From Rhodospirillaceae bacterium (GTDB lineage: Bacteria; Pseudomonadota; Alphaproteobacteria; UBA6615), in the NCBI GenBank assembly GCA_002713365.1, contig PASR01000011.1, forward strand, positions 295,875-342,109: a stretch of 46,235 nucleotides of DNA, in the 5' to 3' direction. The notes beneath the pieces were generated by a model. It was not told where the DNA came from, did not search any database, and saw only the letters and a list, made by a program, of their open reading frames with translations. Below are positions 9,420 through 18,843 of this stretch, piece by piece (the first letter of the stretch is position 1; every line of letters begins with the position of its first letter). The position numbers and the translations under genes were made by a program.

Positions 9420-10485
9420 TTTAGAGCTTAGACCTAAAGCTTCTAAGGCGATGGTTTATCAGTCGCCCCTAATAGCAGTTTTTATGACATTAATAACAAG
9501 TATGGTAATGTTTTGGCTAATGGATACAGATCCATTTTTAGCTATTAATGCTTATTTTATTGAACCGGTTTCTACATTAGATGGCGTGGCAGAATTATTG
9601 GTTAAAGCTACTCCTCTTATCTTGATAGCATTAGGTTTATCTGTAGGTTTTCAGGCCAATATTTGGAATATAGGTGCAGAAGGCCAACTGACTCTAGGGG
9701 CAATATTTAGTGGAGGAATAGCACTAGCATATTTTGATGTTGATACGCCATTTCTTCTGCCGGCTATGCTAGTCTTTGGAGTGCTAGGTGGTATGTTTTG
9801 GGCAGCTATTCCTGCTATTTTAAAGGTTCGATATAATACTAATGAAATTCTTACGAGTCTTATGCTTACCTACGTTGGATTGTTATTACTCAGTTATCTG
9901 ATTCATGGTCCTCTTAGAGACCCAGATGGTTTTAACTTTCCTGAGTCCAGATTATTCCATGACTCTGCATTATTACCCATAATTATTGAGGGCTCACGCC
10001 TACATATTGGATTTTTGCTCACGTTATTTATAGCAGTTTTAACCTGGATGCTCCTTATTAAGCATATTATTGGTTTTCAAATACGCGTAATAGGTATGGC
10101 ACCTGCGGCAGCTCGCTTCGCAGGTTTTAAACAAAAGAAACTCATATGGATTACACTACTTTTTAGCGGAGGTGCAGCCGGCCTTGCTGGAGCATTTGAA
10201 GTTTCTGGGCCAATTGGACAGATTGTACCCGTAATTTCCCCTGGTTATGGCTTTACGGCTATAATAGTCGCATTTCTAGGGCGACTTCACCCCCTCGGTG
10301 TGGTGCTCGCAGGTATCTTAATGGCTTTAACTTACCTAGGTGGTGATGCAGCACAGATAACAATGAATCTTCCAAATGCAGTTACTGGAGTTTTTCAGGG
10401 AATGCTATTGTTTTTTTTATTAGCTAGTGATGTGCTCATTCGATATCGCTTTAAAATTGGATCAATAAAAAAGGAGACAACTTAG
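9409..10485 (+). CDS. ABC transporter permease, BMP nucleoside importer
   Basis: A 358-residue inner-membrane protein with about ten hydrophobic segments. NIWNIGAEGQLTLGAIF and RYNTNEILTSLMLTYVG are signatures of the NupB/YufP branch of the BPD_transp_2 permeases. It overlaps the ATPase gene and is followed two bases later by the second permease, so the two form the heterodimeric channel. An 11-base overlap with the upstream gene indicates translational coupling. Confidence 0.92.
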   Translation: MLVSLELRPKASKAMVYQSPLIAVFMTLITSMVMFWLMDTDPFLAINAYFIEPVSTLDGVAELLVKATPLILIALGLSVGFQANIWNIGAEGQLTLGAIFSGGIALAYFDVDTPFLLPAMLVFGVLGGMFWAAIPAILKVRYNTNEILTSLMLTYVGLLLLSYLIHGPLRDPDGFNFPESRLFHDSALLPIIIEGSRLHIGFLLTLFIAVLTWMLLIKHIIGFQIRVIGMAPAAARFAGFKQKKLIWITLLFSGGAAGLAGAFEVSGPIGQIVPVISPGYGFTAIIVAFLGRLHPLGVVLAGILMALTYLGGDAAQITMNLPNAVTGVFQGMLLFFLLASDVLIRYRFKIGSIKKETT

Positions 10486-10486
10486 T

Positions 10487-11413
10487 TTGATTATTGATTT
10501 GATTGTACCCGCATTACTGACAATTATAACTGCATCAACACCGCTAGTTTTTGCTGCAGTTGGAGAAATTGTTGTTGAAAAGTCAGGCGTCTTGAATCTT
10601 GGTGTTGAAGGTATGATGGTTGTCGGTGCAGTAGGTGGTTTTGCTATAGCTATCATAACCGATGACCCAGTATTAGCTATTTTAGCGGGGGCATTGTCTG
10701 GCATGCTCATGGCCTTGATATTTGGTTTGTTAACTTTGTATTTCTATTCGAATCAGGTTGCTACTGGACTTGCATTAACACTATTTGGAATTGGCTTTAG
10801 CGCTTTACTAGGTCATAAATTTGTTGGAATTACTTTCGAGGGTTTACCTAAATTATATATATCCGGTTTAAGTGATATACCTGGTATAGGGCAGTTAATA
10901 TTTGGACAAGATGTATTAGTTTACTTTTCGATATTAAGTGCGATTGCTGTAACTTGGTTTTTAGGCCGTACTAGATGGGGAATGATTGTAAGAGCCGTAG
11001 GTGAAAACCATGATTCAGCTCATTCTATTGGGTTTTCAGTAACTAGCGTTAGGTTAAGTTGTATTTTGTTTGGGGGAGCTATGGCAGGTCTTGGAGGGGC
11101 TTATCTATCCCTAGCTTATACTCCTTTATGGGTAGAAAATATGACTGCTGGAAGAGGATGGATAGCTTTAGCTTTAGTGGTTTTTGCTTCTTGGAGGCCA
11201 TGGCGTGCTTTCTTTGGAGCTTATTTGTTTGGAGGAATTACCATTATTCAACTTTATGCACAGGGTCTAGGCGTTGATGTGCCTTCACAAATATTATCAA
11301 TGCTGCCATATCTCGCTACAATTATAGTGCTTATTGTTATATCTCGTGATGATTCGCGTCTAAGGCTAAATGCTCCAGCATGTTTGGGTAGAAATTTCCA
11401 TACATCAGGCTGA
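10487..11413 (+). CDS. ABC transporter permease, second subunit of BMP importer
   Basis: A 308-residue membrane protein of the NupC/YufQ type. The N-terminal signature VVEKSGVLNLGVEGMMVVG and the segment ATGLALTLFGIGFSALLG are characteristic. The start is TTG at 10487, preceded by AAGGAG about 11 bases upstream; no ATG is better placed. It pairs with the permease at 9409-10485. It ends 27 bp before the binding-protein gene, which has its own ribosome site (AGGAGAG). Confidence 0.9.
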   Translation: MIIDLIVPALLTIITASTPLVFAAVGEIVVEKSGVLNLGVEGMMVVGAVGGFAIAIITDDPVLAILAGALSGMLMALIFGLLTLYFYSNQVATGLALTLFGIGFSALLGHKFVGITFEGLPKLYISGLSDIPGIGQLIFGQDVLVYFSILSAIAVTWFLGRTRWGMIVRAVGENHDSAHSIGFSVTSVRLSCILFGGAMAGLGGAYLSLAYTPLWVENMTAGRGWIALALVVFASWRPWRAFFGAYLFGGITIIQLYAQGLGVDVPSQILSMLPYLATIIVLIVISRDDSRLRLNAPACLGRNFHTSG

Positions 11414-11440
11414 TAATTATACTTTAATAGGAGAGTAAAA

Positions 11441-12526
11441 ATGAGTGAATTTAGAAAATTAACCTTATTAACATTGGCTATGTTGGCAAGTTTTCTAGTA
11501 GGTATGTTTGGTGTTGCCCATGCAGATCCCTTAAAAGTTGGTTTCGTATATGTTGGTCCAATTGGTGATCATGGATGGTCTTATGAGCATAACCAAGGCC
11601 GGCTGTCGGTTGAAAAGGAATTTGGTGACAAAGTCAAAACGACATATGTCGAGTCAGTTCCCGAAGGGGCCGACGCGCAGAGAGTAATAAATCAGCTTGC
11701 TGCAAAAGGACATGACCTTATTTTTACAACGTCATTTGGATATATGAACCCGACAATACAGGTGGCTAAGAAACATCCAAAAGTACATTTCGAACATGCT
11801 ACAGGTTATAAACGCTCCAAAAATGTAGCGACATACTCTGGACGTTTTTATGAAGGAAGGCATGTTGCTGGATTAATTGCTGGTAAGATGACTAAAACAA
11901 ATATAATAGGCTATGTTGCTTCATTTCCGATTCCAGAAGTTATACGTGGTATAAATGCTGTGGCAATCGCTGCTAGGTCTGTTAATCCAGATGTAAAAGT
12001 TAAGGTTGTGTGGGTTTCATCTTGGTTCGACCCTGGCAAAGAGTCTACAGCCGCTAATACTCTAATTGACCAGGGAGCGGATATTATTATGCAACACACT
12101 GATTCTCCTGCGCCAGTGCAGACTGCTCAAAAGAGAGGTGTATGGGCTTTAGGTCAAGCATCTAATATGTCTTCATTTGGTCCTAAAGCACATCTGACGG
12201 CCATAATTGATAATTGGTCTCCGTACTATATAGCTAGAACAAAAGCTGTAATGGATGGCACATGGAAATCTGGAGATACTTGGGGAGGATTTAAGTCTGG
12301 CATGGTTGAGATGGCACCTTATAACTCTGCTATTCCTGCTGATGTAGTAAATCTTGCTGAAACTGCTCGCAAGGGCATTATTAGCGGATCAGTGCACGCT
12401 TTTACTGGTCCTATAAAGGATCAATCAGGTAAAATTGTTATTGCAGATGGTAAAGTTGCTGACGATGGTATGCTGGCTGGAATGAATTTCTATGTTGAGG
12501 GTGTAGAGGGTAAAATTCCTCAGTAG
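11441..12526 (+). CDS. BMP-family substrate-binding protein
   Basis: A 361-residue periplasmic binding protein. Residues 1-28 form a signal peptide ending AHA before DPLKVGFVYVGP; there is no lipobox Cys, so it is probably soluble periplasmic, as usual in Gram-negatives. GPIGDHGWSYEHNQGR and the EGADAQRVINQLAAKGHDLI stretch match the Med/BMP (PnrA-like) family, whose characterised members bind purine nucleosides. As the last gene of the cassette it is followed by an 18-bp tandem duplication and a strong terminator, which would set the 3' end of the transcript. Confidence 0.92.
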   Translation: MSEFRKLTLLTLAMLASFLVGMFGVAHADPLKVGFVYVGPIGDHGWSYEHNQGRLSVEKEFGDKVKTTYVESVPEGADAQRVINQLAAKGHDLIFTTSFGYMNPTIQVAKKHPKVHFEHATGYKRSKNVATYSGRFYEGRHVAGLIAGKMTKTNIIGYVASFPIPEVIRGINAVAIAARSVNPDVKVKVVWVSSWFDPGKESTAANTLIDQGADIIMQHTDSPAPVQTAQKRGVWALGQASNMSSFGPKAHLTAIIDNWSPYYIARTKAVMDGTWKSGDTWGGFKSGMVEMAPYNSAIPADVVNLAETARKGIISGSVHAFTGPIKDQSGKIVIADGKVADDGMLAGMNFYVEGVEGKIPQ

Positions 12527-12562
12527 AAATATAGTTAGTCTATTAAATATAGTTAGTCTATT
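12527..12562. repeat. Perfect 18-bp tandem duplication
   Basis: AAATATAGTTAGTCTATT occurs twice with no gap (12527-12544 and 12545-12562), beginning right after the TAG stop of the binding-protein gene and ending just before the terminator stem. It looks like a recent slippage duplication. Confidence 0.95.
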
Positions 12563-12564
12563 AG

Positions 12565-12596
12565 AGGTCTGCTCAATTAGAGCAGACCTTTTTTTT
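12565..12596 (+). terminator. Rho-independent terminator of the nucleoside importer operon
   Basis: A perfect 10-bp stem, AGGTCTGCTC (12565-12574) with GAGCAGACCT (12580-12589), has a 5-base loop and is followed by a run of T. It closes the rightward operon just before the convergent SGNH gene. Confidence 0.93.
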
Positions 12597-12602
12597 AAAT
12601 AC

Positions 12603-13241
12603 CTAGGAAAACCATTTGCGCCAAGCTGGCCAGTTAGAGACTCGCTCGGATAGGATTTTGTAACCGTTACCGGTTGCGTGAACACCATCACATTCTCTCT
12701 GACTATTTGCCCACGATGGATTATTTGATAGATAATCAAATATGTTTAGGTAAGAAATATTCAGGTCGGAACATATACTTGAGGTTAGTATATTTAGTTC
12801 TGCTATGCGATCGTTTGAGTAATGATAAGCAATTCCGTTTGGGAATATGTAAGGCTGCATGTCATTTATGATAGGTACCGGGCCGATTACAAGGGTTGGC
12901 AACCATTGGGAGGCTTCAGTTAGAGTGTTTTTTAAATTATAAATTGTTTGCTTTATTGGCACTCTAATTCCAACGTTACTCTCTTCAGCCGTATCATTTA
13001 ATCCAAATGACATTACTAACTTGCCATTTACATGTTCAGGTAATCTAACTTCGCATTCTTTTCGCCAACGCGCTGAAACCATTTCAGAAGTATCACCGCG
13101 TACACCCATATTATATAGTGTTATATCATGACCTTGATTTGTCTCATTTATACTTAGCCGTCCTGGCCAACCCAGAAAATTTGTATCGCCACTTCCTACG
13201 ATAATACTATCACCAACGAAGCAAATGCGCATTGTAGACAT
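12603..13241 (-). CDS. SGNH/GDSL-family hydrolase
   Basis: A 212-residue protein. Block I is RICFVGDSI near residue 5 (GDS nucleophile), block III contributes SFGLND around residue 79, and block V is CDGVHATGNGY, with the catalytic Asp and His near residue 190. There is no signal peptide. The family hydrolyses esters or thioesters of lipids, sugars or peptides; the substrate cannot be assigned. It is followed by the importer terminator from the other strand and lies 35 bp downstream of the small membrane protein gene. Confidence 0.85.
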   Translation of the reverse strand: MSTMRICFVGDSIIVGSGDTNFLGWPGRLSINETNQGHDITLYNMGVRGDTSEMVSARWRKECEVRLPEHVNGKLVMSFGLNDTAEESNVGIRVPIKQTIYNLKNTLTEASQWLPTLVIGPVPIINDMQPYIFPNGIAYHYSNDRIAELNILTSSICSDLNISYLNIFDYLSNNPSWANSQRECDGVHATGNGYKILSERVSNWPAWRKWFS

Positions 13242-13276
13242 ATGGATTTTTCCTTATTATTCGATATATATTAAAT

Positions 13277-13696
13277 CTATTTATGAGTATTTCTATAATG
13301 GGTGAAAATAGCATTTGCGCCCCTAAAACCGCCATATGAAAGTATAAATGCAACCAGTACTATTATGAAATTAAACCCATAATTACCCTGTATAATAATC
13401 ACTAAAACTACCTCTATTAAAACCTCAAAAAATGAAAGTAATAATATAAAGCCGCAAGCTATACGAGAGCGACGATGTGCTAGCCAGGCTAAAAGAATAT
13501 ATAGAAAACCAATTCCTAATTGTACTAAACTTGGACCAATAGCCGGTGTAGCGGATAATAATACCGTTCCAAACATTAATCGATTTAATGATAGAATTAT
13601 CCCAGCATATACGCTATTTGCCGCTGTTTTCCAGGCTTCATCAGGGGTATTAGTTTTTGGATATATAAGACGTTGTATATAAATAGAATAGCCCAC
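13277..13696 (-). CDS. Hypothetical integral membrane protein
   Basis: A 139-residue protein with about four hydrophobic segments (roughly residues 26-48, 50-68, 78-100 and 105-125) and a basic C-terminus. No family was recognised. It precedes the SGNH hydrolase on the same strand with a 35-bp gap, so the two may be co-transcribed. The hydrophobic pattern supports a real gene. Confidence 0.6.
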   Translation of the reverse strand: MGYSIYIQRLIYPKTNTPDEAWKTAANSVYAGIILSLNRLMFGTVLLSATPAIGPSLVQLGIGFLYILLAWLAHRRSRIACGFILLLSFFEVLIEVVLVIIIQGNYGFNFIIVLVAFILSYGGFRGANAIFTHYRNTHK

Positions 13697-13896
13697 TAAC
13701 TAATATCTCCATATAGCTATTTTAAAGATAGTTTATTATCTAATTCTGTTATAGCTCATTAATTTTAATCTAATAACTATTGATAATGATATTTTATAAA
13801 AAATACAAAATAACATTATATTTAAATTTAGCAGATAACTTTTATTTGGGTTATATACATCTATAGCTAAAGTATTTATGCAAAAGGATTTTAGAC

Positions 13897-15369
13897 TTGG
13901 TGACCGAATACCTTCAGCAATATTGGCCATACGCTGTCACAGGTTTTGTTTTTGTATTTACAATAGTTTTATCCGCCTTCGTGATATTATATAAACGTAA
14001 TGAACGTGCAGCTATCGCTTGGGTAGGATTAATTATACTGTCTCCAATCATTGGTTCAATCGCTTACTTTTTATTGGGTATTAATCGTATTAAGCGCAGA
14101 GCCGTAAGAATTAGACCTCATGTAATTGAACAGCAGGATAATTTAGAATCGGTGCAATCAAATACAAATAAATTATCTAGTAATTATTTACCAATCGATA
14201 GTTCAAGCATGATATCGGACTGCACTAAAGGGCCAACTCTTCTTATTAACTCTTTAACAGCGAATCCACTCACTCAAGGCAATAGTGTAATACCTTTAGT
14301 TAATGGAGATGCTGCTTACCCAGAAATGTTAGAAGCAATACAACAGGCAAAACATTCCATATGTTTTGAAACATACATATTCAAATATGATGAAGTAGGA
14401 AAACAATTTGTTGAAGAATTAGGATGTGCCGTAAAACGCGGCGTTGAAGTTCGTGTCTTAATTGACGGAGTTGGACAAATTTATTCATGGCCGCCAATTG
14501 TAAGAGCTTTGAATGCTGAGGGTATTCCTAACTCAAGGTTCATGTATTCTTTATGGCCATGGCGGATGCCGTATCTAAACCTTCGTAATCATCAGAAAAT
14601 ATTAGTAATTGATGGAGAGATCGGATTTACGGGAGGGATGAATATTAGTGCTGCTAATTTAATAGATAAAAAAATAAATCAAAAAATACGTGATATACAT
14701 TTTAAATTAGAAGGCCCATTAGTAGCTCACTTAGCAGAGGCATTTGCAGATGATTGGCATCTTACAACTAATGAATCTCTATTGGGAACTATATGGTTCC
14801 CTGTTTTAATTAATAAGGGCAATATTGTTGCAAGAGGAATTACCTCAGGGCCACATGAATCGTTTGAGAGAATGCGTTGGATTATAGCTGCTGCTATATC
14901 TGAAGCAAGAAAGTCCTTATGTATAATTACTCCTTATTTTTTACCAGATGAAACGATCTCTGCGGGATTAAGACTTGCCGCTCTTCGCGGAGTAGAAGTT
15001 GATATTATATTGCCTGAGAAAAATAATATGGCTTTTATTAATTGGGCAGCGATGGCGAAAATAGATGAATTAGTTAACGTTGGGTGCCGTGTTTGGTTAG
15101 GAAGTCCTCCATTTAATCATTCTAAGTTATTGCTGGTGGATAATTACTGGGCACTCTTTGGTTCTTCTAATTGGGATCCTCGAAGTTTAATTCTAAATTT
15201 TGAATTTAACGTTGAGTGTCAGGGAAAAGATTTAGTTAGACAACTTTCTGAAATTTTTGAAGCAGAATTAGCTCGATCACGTTCATTATCACTTAATGAG
15301 CTTAAAAATAGAAGTCTCTTAATAAAGCTTCGCGATGGCATAGCCCGCATGTGTTCGCCTTATTTGTGA
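13897..15369 (+). CDS. cls: Cardiolipin synthase (phospholipase D superfamily)
   Basis: A 490-residue protein of the usual bacterial Cls length. Two N-terminal membrane segments (about 12-32 and 40-60) are followed by two HKD motifs: NHQKILVIDGEIGFTGG near residue 230 and FNHSKLLLVDNYWALFGSSN near residue 406. It condenses two phosphatidylglycerol molecules, or a related pair, into cardiolipin in the inner membrane. The reading frame opens with TTG at 13897 and GTG at 13900; an AAGGA site eight bases before the TTG supports the first. It converges with ispB seven bases downstream. Confidence 0.93.
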   Translation: MVTEYLQQYWPYAVTGFVFVFTIVLSAFVILYKRNERAAIAWVGLIILSPIIGSIAYFLLGINRIKRRAVRIRPHVIEQQDNLESVQSNTNKLSSNYLPIDSSSMISDCTKGPTLLINSLTANPLTQGNSVIPLVNGDAAYPEMLEAIQQAKHSICFETYIFKYDEVGKQFVEELGCAVKRGVEVRVLIDGVGQIYSWPPIVRALNAEGIPNSRFMYSLWPWRMPYLNLRNHQKILVIDGEIGFTGGMNISAANLIDKKINQKIRDIHFKLEGPLVAHLAEAFADDWHLTTNESLLGTIWFPVLINKGNIVARGITSGPHESFERMRWIIAAAISEARKSLCIITPYFLPDETISAGLRLAALRGVEVDIILPEKNNMAFINWAAMAKIDELVNVGCRVWLGSPPFNHSKLLLVDNYWALFGSSNWDPRSLILNFEFNVECQGKDLVRQLSEIFEAELARSRSLSLNELKNRSLLIKLRDGIARMCSPYL

Positions 15370-15376
15370 GGTGTAT

Positions 15377-16399
15377 TTAATGAGAGCGATCAACACAGAA
15401 ATCTACTACATCTTCCAGTGCTTTTTTATGCGGTCCTTGAGGAAAAACATTTAGTGCTGCTCTAGCTGTTTCTGTGTAACCCCTTGCGCGTACTTGCGTT
15501 TCAGAAAGTGCACTATGTTCATTTAGAAGTTTTTGGGCATAATTAAAATCATCTTCATTTTGGTTGAGGCTTTCCAGTGTTCGACGCCAAAATTCTTGTT
15601 CTTTAGAATTACCTCTTCGAAATGCAATGATAACTGGCAGTGTTATTTTACCTTCACGGAAATCATCTCCCACATCTTTACCCAAACGATTATCTGGCGC
15701 GCCATAATCTAAGTAGTCATCAACCAGTTGAAATGCAATTCCAAGGTTAAGGCCATACTGGTAAAGTGCAGCTTCCTCGTGGTTGGGGCGTTCTGCTATT
15801 ACCGCTCCTATTTGACATGCGGCGGCAAAAAGAGCCGCCGTTTTAGAACTGATAACATTTAGATAACTATCTTCTTCAGTGTCTGTATTATTTGCCGTAG
15901 TTAGTTGCGCTACTTCGCCTTCTGCTATTATAGCGCTAGCATTTGCAAGAATATCTAGAACTCTAATTGAATCACTCTGAACCATTAACCTAAATGCACG
16001 ACTAAACAAAAAATCTCCAACTAGGACACTTGATTGATTGCCCCATACTGCATTTGCAGTATCTCTACCTCTACGCAAGTCAGAATCATCCACAACATCA
16101 TCATGCAATAAAGTAGCTGTATGAATAAATTCAACTGCCGTTGCGAGACTAATGTGACTTTGTCCTCTATAGTTACAGATGCCTGCACTGGCTAATGTAA
16201 GAAGAGGGCGCAATCGCTTTCCCCCAGCTGCAATTAAATGCCCAGCAAGCTGAGGAATGAGTGGAACTTTTGATTCCATATTATCGATAATTAACTTGTT
16301 TACTCTTGCCATATCCTTAGCACATAGATCACGCAATGCATCGAGAGCTGATAGCTCGTTGCTATCACTAGTATTAGACAATTTTACAACTACAGCCAA
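15377..16399 (-). CDS. ispB: Long-chain polyprenyl diphosphate synthase (octaprenyl/decaprenyl type)
   Basis: A 340-residue trans-isoprenyl diphosphate synthase. The first Asp-rich motif is LLHDDVVDDSDLRRG (Asp100-104 core) and the second is LVDDYLDYG (about 227-231). GGKRLRPLL near residue 60 binds isopentenyl diphosphate. Small residues precede the first motif, consistent with a long-chain product for the ubiquinone side chain; the chain length cannot be read off. Its 5' end faces trmN6 across a 378-bp gap, an arrangement shared with Rhodospirillales-type genomes. Confidence 0.93.
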   Translation of the reverse strand: MAVVVKLSNTSDSNELSALDALRDLCAKDMARVNKLIIDNMESKVPLIPQLAGHLIAAGGKRLRPLLTLASAGICNYRGQSHISLATAVEFIHTATLLHDDVVDDSDLRRGRDTANAVWGNQSSVLVGDFLFSRAFRLMVQSDSIRVLDILANASAIIAEGEVAQLTTANNTDTEEDSYLNVISSKTAALFAAACQIGAVIAERPNHEEAALYQYGLNLGIAFQLVDDYLDYGAPDNRLGKDVGDDFREGKITLPVIIAFRRGNSKEQEFWRRTLESLNQNEDDFNYAQKLLNEHSALSETQVRARGYTETARAALNVFPQGPHKKALEDVVDFCVDRSH

Positions 16400-16777
16400 T
16401 TAAAACACTCCTCACTCTAAAGAGAAATCAATATACTCTATCAATTAGTTAGATAATAATATTATAATTATTATTAAATAAACATGTGTAGAGCATAAGG
16501 GTGAATTGCTAGGGGTCAAGGCCTGCATTGTCATATAAAAAAATGTGATTGCTCCCATGATTGAATTCTTAATTCATAATGAGAATTTTTTCGTTATTTA
16601 TTGATCTAAATAACTTTTTTAGTCTACTAATCCAAAATGAGTTAGCCTAGTTTGAAGATATTATAAATTATAGGTTTTCTTAAACTTAAAATTTAGTTTT
16701 TTTTAGGCATGATTTGTTCTCTACAAAAGTTGTAAAATTAATTTATAATAAATTTTGTTAATCTAAGAAGAGCTATT
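16400..16777. other. AT-rich intergenic region between divergent ispB and trmN6
   Basis: Both promoters should lie here. An imperfect inverted repeat with AATTCTTA and TGAGAATT arms (about 16564-16588) is followed by T residues. It resembles either a weak terminator with no upstream gene or an AT-rich operator. The small DUF2007 gene often found at this place in related genomes was not seen. No RNA gene was recognised. Confidence 0.45.
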
Positions 16778-17542
16778 ATGAATCAAAACCTGATTTATAG
16801 TTTCGAAGTTACAGATGATTACCTATTTGATGGTAATATTCATCTACGACAGCCGAAGATAGGTTATAGGGTATCTATAGACACTATTTTGTTAGCTGCT
16901 GCAGTTCCAGCTAAAAACAACGAAATGATATTAGACCTTGGCAGTGGAACCGGTGCGTCTGCAATCTGTCTTCATTACCGAGTGCGGAATTGTAGGGTAG
17001 TAGGGTTAGAAAATGATCCAAATATGTTAGCTTTAGCTAGAGAAAATGTGTTGTTGAATGAATTTGAAAAAAAAATTACTTTTATAGAAGGAACAGTGAT
17101 TGATTTACCAAAACAAATCGGTAAAGAATTATTTGATCATGTTATTTCAAACCCACCGTATTTAAATCGCGAGAGAGCTGATCTTAGAAAAAATAGTAAT
17201 TCACAACGCAATAATGCTAATGTTGAAAATGATGTTGATTTATCTTCTTGGATAAAGTCTATGAGTGTATCTTTAAAGCCAAAAGGAAGGCTAACCTTAA
17301 TACATAGAGCTGATCGTTTAGATGAAGTGCTTCAAGAAGTACGACTGTATGCAGGCGAAATTAAAGTATATCCAATATGGCCAAAATCAAGCCTTAAGGC
17401 GAACAGAGTATTGATTACAGCACGTAAAAATGTGGCAACACCTCTAAGTATTTCTTCAGGTTTAGTAATACATACAAAAGAAGGCAAGTATACCAGAGTT
17501 GTTAAAAGTGTTCTTGAAAAAGGTGAGGCATTATCCATATGA
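16778..17542 (+). CDS. trmN6: tRNA1(Val) A37 N6-methyltransferase-like protein
   Basis: A 254-residue Rossmann methyltransferase. LDLGSGTGASAICL (about 53-65) is the SAM-binding motif I, and ISNPPYLN (123-130) is the NPPY catalytic motif of N6-adenine enzymes. The opening DDYLFDGNIHLRQPKIGYR resembles the YfiC/TrmN6 group. The enzyme would methylate A37 of tRNA1(Val). It starts the rightward block with the S49 peptidase (30-bp gap) and the glycyl-tRNA synthetase genes. Confidence 0.85.
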   Translation: MNQNLIYSFEVTDDYLFDGNIHLRQPKIGYRVSIDTILLAAAVPAKNNEMILDLGSGTGASAICLHYRVRNCRVVGLENDPNMLALARENVLLNEFEKKITFIEGTVIDLPKQIGKELFDHVISNPPYLNRERADLRKNSNSQRNNANVENDVDLSSWIKSMSVSLKPKGRLTLIHRADRLDEVLQEVRLYAGEIKVYPIWPKSSLKANRVLITARKNVATPLSISSGLVIHTKEGKYTRVVKSVLEKGEALSI

Positions 17543-17572
17543 GATATATATTTATTTATAAGTGGTAAAAAA

Positions 17573-18451
17573 ATGGGAATATTAAGACCTTTTAAATACC
17601 TTCTGCCTAAACGATTTCGAAGTTCGGTGCCAATTGTAAGCGTGGTTAGGATGGAGGGTGTCATTGCCAGTGGACGAGCTGGTTTCAGATCAAGTCAGAT
17701 GAACATGGAAACGCTATCTGACCCTTTGGATAGGGCATTTAAAGTACCAGAAGTTAAAGCTGTTATTTTGTTAATTAATTCCCCAGGGGGATCACCAGTT
17801 CAATCGTCACTTATAGCAAAAAGAGTTAGAGCTTTATCAGACGAAAAAGAAGTGCCGGTTTTTGCTTTTGCAGAAGATGTGGCTGCTTCTGGGGGGTATT
17901 GGTTAGCTTGTTCAGCTGATGAAATTTACGCAGATACTTCATCAATAATAGGTTCAATAGGTGTCATATTTACTGGTTTTGGCTTTCAAGAACTTATAAA
18001 GCGCTATGGTATTGAGCGAAGAGTGTATGCGTCGGGAGACCATAAAGGAGCATTAGATCCTTTTCTTTCTGAAAATAATGATGATGTTGAAAGACTAAAG
18101 AAGGCTCAGGAAGGCATCCATAAGAGTTTTAAAGACTTAGTAAGGTCAAGAAGGTTTGGCAAAATAGATGCTTCTGAAGAAAAGCTTTTTACTGGTGAGT
18201 TTTGGACGGGTGCTCAGGCACTTGAGCTTGGATTAATTGACGGTATTGGTGATTGGCGTTCTGTGATTCGTGAGCGTTTTGGTAGTAAAGTTAAATTTAA
18301 TATTATTCCACAGAAAAAAAGTTGGCTAAAAGATCGGCTTGGTATAGGCAGTAGGATTTCTTCAGAGAACCTTTTGTCTAGTAACGGCTGGGTTGATACG
18401 GCAATTGGAAATATTGAAGAAAGACTAATATGGGGTCGTTTTGGGCTTTAA
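17573..18451 (+). CDS. S49 family peptidase (SppA/SohB-like)
   Basis: A 292-residue protein, the short alphaproteobacterial S49 form. The nucleophile Ser106 is in EDVAASGGYWLACSADEI, and the general-base Lys is probably Lys158 in YASGDHKGALDPF. LLINSPGGSPVQS (about 67-79) forms the oxyanion region. Family members cleave signal peptides or membrane-protein fragments. There is no clear N-terminal membrane anchor. It lies between trmN6 and a small membrane protein gene (40-bp gap). Confidence 0.9.
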   Translation: MGILRPFKYLLPKRFRSSVPIVSVVRMEGVIASGRAGFRSSQMNMETLSDPLDRAFKVPEVKAVILLINSPGGSPVQSSLIAKRVRALSDEKEVPVFAFAEDVAASGGYWLACSADEIYADTSSIIGSIGVIFTGFGFQELIKRYGIERRVYASGDHKGALDPFLSENNDDVERLKKAQEGIHKSFKDLVRSRRFGKIDASEEKLFTGEFWTGAQALELGLIDGIGDWRSVIRERFGSKVKFNIIPQKKSWLKDRLGIGSRISSENLLSSNGWVDTAIGNIEERLIWGRFGL

Positions 18452-18491
18452 AATTGGTTTATTTAAAAACTAAAGGAACTTAGTTACTATT

Positions 18492-18701
18492 ATGTTCGGG
18501 TTTTCAATAGGTAAGATACTAGTTTTGGCTGTTATTGTGCTTAGTGTGCTCTATGGTTACAAAATTATAACAAATTCAAATTTATTAAAATCCAAAAAAA
18601 ATGAAGACTCCGACTCATCGAGTCGTATAGATACTGTTTATGATCCAGAAACAGACTCATATGTTACCAAAGATTCTTTAAAAAAATCTAAAAAAACCTA
18701 A
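18492..18701 (+). CDS. Small single-pass membrane protein, unknown function
   Basis: A 69-residue protein with one membrane helix (about 7-26) and a charged C-terminal tail containing DTVYDPETDSYV and a lysine-rich end. An AAAGGA site lies upstream of the ATG. A small anchored protein between the S49 peptidase and glyQ is common in related alphaproteobacteria. The zinc-type CxxC of PP0621-like proteins is absent. The function is unknown. Confidence 0.65.
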   Translation: MFGFSIGKILVLAVIVLSVLYGYKIITNSNLLKSKKNEDSDSSSRIDTVYDPETDSYVTKDSLKKSKKT

Positions 18702-18794
18702 TAAATACAATTATTTAAAAAATAATATTTTATATATATATTAAAAAGAATATATTTTTGATCTATTATTGCTTCTGCTTGACCCCCTTTGGAT

Positions 18795-18810
18795 CGCAAC
18801 CTAAGTTGCG
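18795..18810 (+). other. Small hairpin in the glyQ 5' region
   Basis: CGCAAC (18795-18800) and GTTGCG (18805-18810) form a perfect 6-bp stem with a 4-base loop, 34 bases before the glyQ ATG. There is no T run behind it. It could be a leader structure or part of a regulatory site. No T-box-like sequence was recognised. Confidence 0.4.
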
Positions 18811-18843
18811 TCTTAATCAGCAGTTATTAAAAGTCACTAAACT

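Noticed and set aside
16564-16588. Fur-box-like AT sequence between ispB and trmN6
   Set aside because: Match is partial and neither neighbour is an iron gene; AT richness explains it.
18795-18810. T-box or similar leader before glyQ
   Set aside because: Only a short hairpin is present; no specifier loop or T-box sequence is seen.
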